Of a stretch of 17,796 nucleotides of DNA, positions 15,714 through 17,796 are shown piece by piece. Both the position numbers and the translations under genes were made by a program. Numbering within the stretch: the stretch's first letter is position 1; the number at the start of each line of letters is the position of its first letter. The notes under the pieces were generated by a model, which was not told the DNA's origin, ran no database searches, and worked only from the letters and a program-made list of their open reading frames with translations. This DNA comes from Patescibacteria group bacterium (lineage in GTDB: Bacteria; Patescibacteria; UBA1384; JAMDBS01): the NCBI GenBank assembly GCA_023487325.1, contig JAMDBS010000139.1, positions 1 through 17,796 of the forward strand. Direction: 5' to 3'.

Positions 15714-15742
15714 AATATAGCAAATACTTTCAAGAAAGTCAA
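15714..15742 (-). promoter_or_regulatory. Sigma70-type promoter of the two-TM gene
   Basis: TTGACT (15737-15742), 17-bp spacer, TATATT (15714-15719), read on the minus strand. Expected start near 15707, giving a leader of about 62 bases to the ATG at 15645. The spacer contains the inverted repeat CTTTC-AA-GAAAG (15727-15738), a possible operator that touches the -35 element. Confidence 0.75.
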
Positions 15743-15757
15743 GAGTATTACGACTTA

Positions 15758-15778
15758 ACTAGTCATTTTGGGACTAGT
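15758..15778. promoter_or_regulatory. Candidate operator: ACTAGTC-N7-GACTAGT
   Basis: A perfect inverted repeat of 7-bp arms with a 7-bp spacer, centred 26 bp upstream of the -35 element of the minus-strand promoter. The geometry suits a dimeric regulator. Each arm contains the palindrome ACTAGT. No regulator gene is visible in the window. Confidence 0.4.
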
Positions 15779-15780
15779 GT

Positions 15781-15830
15781 CGACCCGCCCGCCACGCCTC
15801 ATATGCTCGGCTTGCGTGGCGGGCGGGTCG
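15781..15830. repeat. Perfect 17-bp palindrome between divergent promoters
   Basis: Arms at 15781-15797 and 15814-15830 are exact reverse complements (core CCCGCCCGCCACGC), separated by 16 bases. It is much more G+C-rich than its surroundings. It is homologous to the hairpin at 15912-15949, so it is a REP-like dispersed element rather than a one-off. No T-tract follows on either strand. Confidence 0.85.
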
Positions 15831-15850
15831 TCTAATGTCTATAGTCTAGG
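15828..15850 (-). repeat. Heptanucleotide array E
   Basis: Minus-strand units TAGACTA, TAGACAT, TAGACGA. Unlike arrays A-D it does not follow a stop codon; it abuts the 17-bp palindrome and ends 6 bases before the plus-strand -35 element. Confidence 0.7.
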
Positions 15851-15855
15851 GCCAC

Positions 15856-15884
15856 TTGACTTCCTTTTGTATTTTTATGATAAT
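15856..15884 (+). promoter_or_regulatory. Sigma70-type promoter of the DUF5663-like operon
   Basis: TTGACT (15856-15861), 17-bp spacer, GATAAT (15879-15884). The predicted start near 15891 gives a leader of about 73 bases that contains the hairpin at 15912-15949. It faces away from the minus-strand promoter at 15714-15742. Confidence 0.7.
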
Positions 15885-15911
15885 AAAATTAAATTGAAAA
15901 TAAAAAGGCCA

Positions 15912-15949
15912 TGCCCGCAACGCCTGAGCAATTCAGGCTTGCGATGGCA
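15912..15949 (+). repeat. REP-like hairpin in the operon leader
   Basis: Nested stems: TGCC/GGCA (outer), CGCAA/TTGCG (15916-15920 with 15939-15943), GCCTGA/TCAGGC (15922-15927 with 15933-15938), loop GCAAT. It aligns with the palindrome at 15781-15830 (shared ACGCCT ... GGCTTGCG ... GGCGGG). The element's right edge, GGCGGGAGGG, supplies the ribosome site of the next gene. Confidence 0.75.
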
Positions 15950-15963
15950 GGCGGGAGGGCAAA

Positions 15964-16272
15964 ATGGCAGATCTCAATTATGAAGAGATTTTGGATAAAA
16001 ATATCCTCGATATTTTAGGTGCTAAAAATATGAGCGAGGAGCAAAAGCGCAATATTTTTACTAAAGCGCTAGAAACCATTCAAAACCGAGTAATTATGCG
16101 AATAAGCGACAAACTTTCTGAGCCAGAAGTAGATGAATGGAAAAAAATATTAGACTCAGGCGATAAAAAACAGGCTGAGATGTTTTTGAAAAATAAAGGC
16201 CTGGATTTGCCCAAACTTTTAGCCGAAGAAGCTTTAATTTATAAAACCGAACTAGCTGAATTAATGAGGTAA
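15964..16272 (+). CDS. DUF5663-like small helical protein
   Basis: A 102-residue all-helical protein, probably of the DUF5663 type found in CPR bacteria; no function is known. The pattern is a short N-terminal helix (LNYEEILDKNILDILG, 4-19), then MSEEQKRNIFTKALETIQNR (23-42), a helix with Arg (VIMRISDKLSE), then VDEWKKILDSGDKKQAEMFL and a C-terminal helix ending LAELMR. It has no membrane segment or signal peptide. ATG start with GGGAGGG 4 bases upstream, part of a REP-like hairpin. It is the first gene of a plus-strand operon, 4 bp before the next start, so the two products probably work together. Confidence 0.75.
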   Translation: MADLNYEEILDKNILDILGAKNMSEEQKRNIFTKALETIQNRVIMRISDKLSEPEVDEWKKILDSGDKKQAEMFLKNKGLDLPKLLAEEALIYKTELAELMR

Positions 16273-16276
16273 TTAT

Positions 16277-17796
16277 ATGAGTGAAAATATACCGTCAGAC
16301 GATCCTATCGGGGATAGATTAAAAGAACAAAATAGAAGAAACGCCGAAAGAGAAGTTAGGAATAAAAAGCCTGATTTTTTCTCTGATGTAGACGAAAATA
16401 TAGCAAATTCTCAAAATGTTTTACGGACAAAAGAACAACATAATAGAGACCATTTATCTGAATCAATGGCGAGAGTAGGCGAGAAAAACAGAAAGGATGC
16501 CGAACAACGTTCTAGGGGCAAAAAAATTATACCATTTATGTCCAGCGAGGCAGCAAGAGATGCTATTGAAACTAAAACTGAAGGTACTGACATAGAACAA
16601 GAAGCTGCTGGGACTGCGCGCACAACCAATTTAGAAAAAACGGAACGGTTTCGCGATCCACAGGAAGCCGTAGATTTTCTTTCAGCTTATTCGCATGAGG
16701 AGTGGCGCAAAAGAGATTTAGATCAAAAATATGGTAAAGGTTTAATGGGTGAATTTAAGAAATTCATTGCCGGCGAATATGATTTTGATGTAGATGAGGG
16801 CGGTGAAGTTAAAAAGAATACTTGGAAAACCTGGCTTAGAATCGGAGCTAAAACACTACTAAATAAGCAAGTTGCAACTGGTGCCCTATCTTTGGGTGTA
16901 GTCGGGTTGTTAACGGGCGGCATAGGTTTGGGCGCTGGAGCCGCCACTTTTTTTGGTACCGCCGCAGGTAGGGGTGTCGGTGAAGCGTGGGCGGAAATTA
17001 CCGGCGAAGGCAAATTAAGAGAAGAAATTGCTCGTGCGCAATATGGGAAATGGTACGAAGGTCGGAATTTGGCTAAAGAAATCACAGAATTACAAAAGCA
17101 GGGGACTGACCCCGAACAAATAAACAATAAAATTGCTGAACTAGTGCAATTTATGTATGAGCCGCACAAAGAAACAGTAGAAAGGCAGGAAGAATATAAA
17201 AAGCTTCAAGCGAAAAACGATAAAATAAAGAATGGTTTAGGAATGATTGGTGGTATGGCTGGATTAGCTACCCATATGGCTTTAGGTGGTCTAAAAGATA
17301 TGCTTTACAATCTAGATATTGATGGAAATCATGTTTATCACAATGTTCAGCTCGTTAACGATAAATGGCACTTTATTTATAATGGCACCGAAGCTCATGC
17401 CAAAAATATTCTTACCCACGAAGTTACTAGTAAGGGTGTCGGGTGGGCCGACTATCTGTGGGGCGTAGGTAAAAATTTTGCCCGCGACTTTGCGGTTTTG
17501 GGCGCTACTTTTTGGGCTAGTAAGAAAAACTTTGATATGAATTTAGGCGGTAAAAGCGAAAAAGAAATTACTGAGAGTAAAAAATATGAAAAAGAATCTT
17601 TGCTAAAAAGTCTGGGCCGACAATCCGAATCTGGCGGCGAAACATCCCCGCCTCCTGCTGGTCCCGAAATCTCGCCGGAGCCAACACCTGGTCATCAGCC
17701 GAACCCAGAAGGTCCAAACACCTCAGCGGAGATGGCTAAAGAAGAATCAGAAAAGAAAAAACCTGGTGAACCAGAAAAAATTGAAAAAGAAGATGA
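16277..17796 (+). CDS. Long glycine-zipper membrane-linked protein, 3' end missing
   Basis: A gene running off the right edge: 506 codons are seen without a stop. ATG at 16277 with GAGGT 6 bases upstream, overlapping the end of the previous gene. The N-terminus (1-150) is charged and has no signal peptide. Residues 200-235 are a Gly/Ala-rich hydrophobic stretch with a glycine-zipper pattern (GVVGLLTGGIGLGAGAATFF). A helical region follows (245-315), then GLGMIGGMAGLATHMALGGL (320-339) and a weakly hydrophobic stretch FARDFAVLGATFWAS (401-415). The tail from 450 on is Pro/Glu/Lys-rich and disordered, as in tethered or surface linkers. Not recognised; glycine zippers often insert in membranes. 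It could be a membrane partner of the DUF5663-like protein. Confidence 0.8.
   Translation, partial: MSENIPSDDPIGDRLKEQNRRNAEREVRNKKPDFFSDVDENIANSQNVLRTKEQHNRDHLSESMARVGEKNRKDAEQRSRGKKIIPFMSSEAARDAIETKTEGTDIEQEAAGTARTTNLEKTERFRDPQEAVDFLSAYSHEEWRKRDLDQKYGKGLMGEFKKFIAGEYDFDVDEGGEVKKNTWKTWLRIGAKTLLNKQVATGALSLGVVGLLTGGIGLGAGAATFFGTAAGRGVGEAWAEITGEGKLREEIARAQYGKWYEGRNLAKEITELQKQGTDPEQINNKIAELVQFMYEPHKETVERQEEYKKLQAKNDKIKNGLGMIGGMAGLATHMALGGLKDMLYNLDIDGNHVYHNVQLVNDKWHFIYNGTEAHAKNILTHEVTSKGVGWADYLWGVGKNFARDFAVLGATFWASKKNFDMNLGGKSEKEITESKKYEKESLLKSLGRQSESGGETSPPPAGPEISPEPTPGHQPNPEGPNTSAEMAKEESEKKKPGEPEKIEKED

Noticed and set aside
15768..15983. Plus-strand open frame of 71 codons
   Set aside because: It runs through the palindromes and the promoter and overlaps the DUF5663-like start; not a plausible gene.
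16411..17169. Two minus-strand open frames
   Set aside because: They are antisense to the open gene starting at 16277, which has a ribosome site and operon spacing.
1..17796. Recoded TGA (code 25)
   Set aside because: Long genes contain no in-frame TGA and one gene ends in TGA just before an intrinsic terminator.
1..17796. tRNA or rRNA genes
   Set aside because: No T-loop, cloverleaf or rRNA-like conserved stretch was seen in the intergenic regions.

Overview
The window looks like a chromosomal segment from a Candidate Phyla Radiation (Patescibacteria, probably Parcubacteria-like) bacterium. The grounds are its low G+C, short intergenic gaps, the DciA/DUF721-like, PrgI, split TraC-like/VirB4 and DUF5663-like proteins, and the PEGA/beta-propeller and giant repeat proteins typical of those genomes. 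The lineage is inferred from gene content; there is no rRNA or marker gene here. Standard code 11 fits: several long genes run without in-frame TGA, and one gene ends in TGA.

Layout. A small DciA/DUF721-like gene (91-366, +) converges on a minus-strand cluster filling 359-14512. In transcription order the cluster encodes: a PrgI-family membrane protein (GTG start), a TraC/VirB4-N-like protein (TTG start), a VirB4 ATPase, a membrane-anchored two-domain peptidoglycan hydrolase (glucosaminidase plus amidase), two membrane-anchored beta-propeller proteins (the second with a PEGA domain), a membrane protein with a possible cysteine-hydrolase C-terminus (TTG start), a 1989-residue secreted or envelope protein, and a VirB2/TrbC-like pilin. 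This is a minimal type IV secretion/pilus-like apparatus suited to a single-membrane envelope. VirB7-10, VirB6, VirD4 and relaxase are not recognisable in the window.

Right of the cluster, a two-TM gene of unknown function (14707-15645, -) has its own sigma70-type promoter and a clear intrinsic terminator, so it is a separate unit. A 318-bp divergent intergenic region follows. It holds two face-to-face TTGACT-N17 promoters, two related palindromes and a candidate operator. A plus-strand operon then starts with a DUF5663-like protein (15964-16272) and a long open gene (16277 to the window edge).

Intergenic spaces carry a dispersed heptanucleotide array (coding-strand unit close to TAGACGN), usually starting within a few bases of a stop codon. 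There is also a duplicated AT-rich element of about 80 bp and GC-rich hairpins of the CCCGCC...GGCGGG type. The most novel-looking item is the 1989-residue protein, with an M15-peptidase-like motif, degenerate repeats of about 28 residues and a glycine-zipper C-terminal region.
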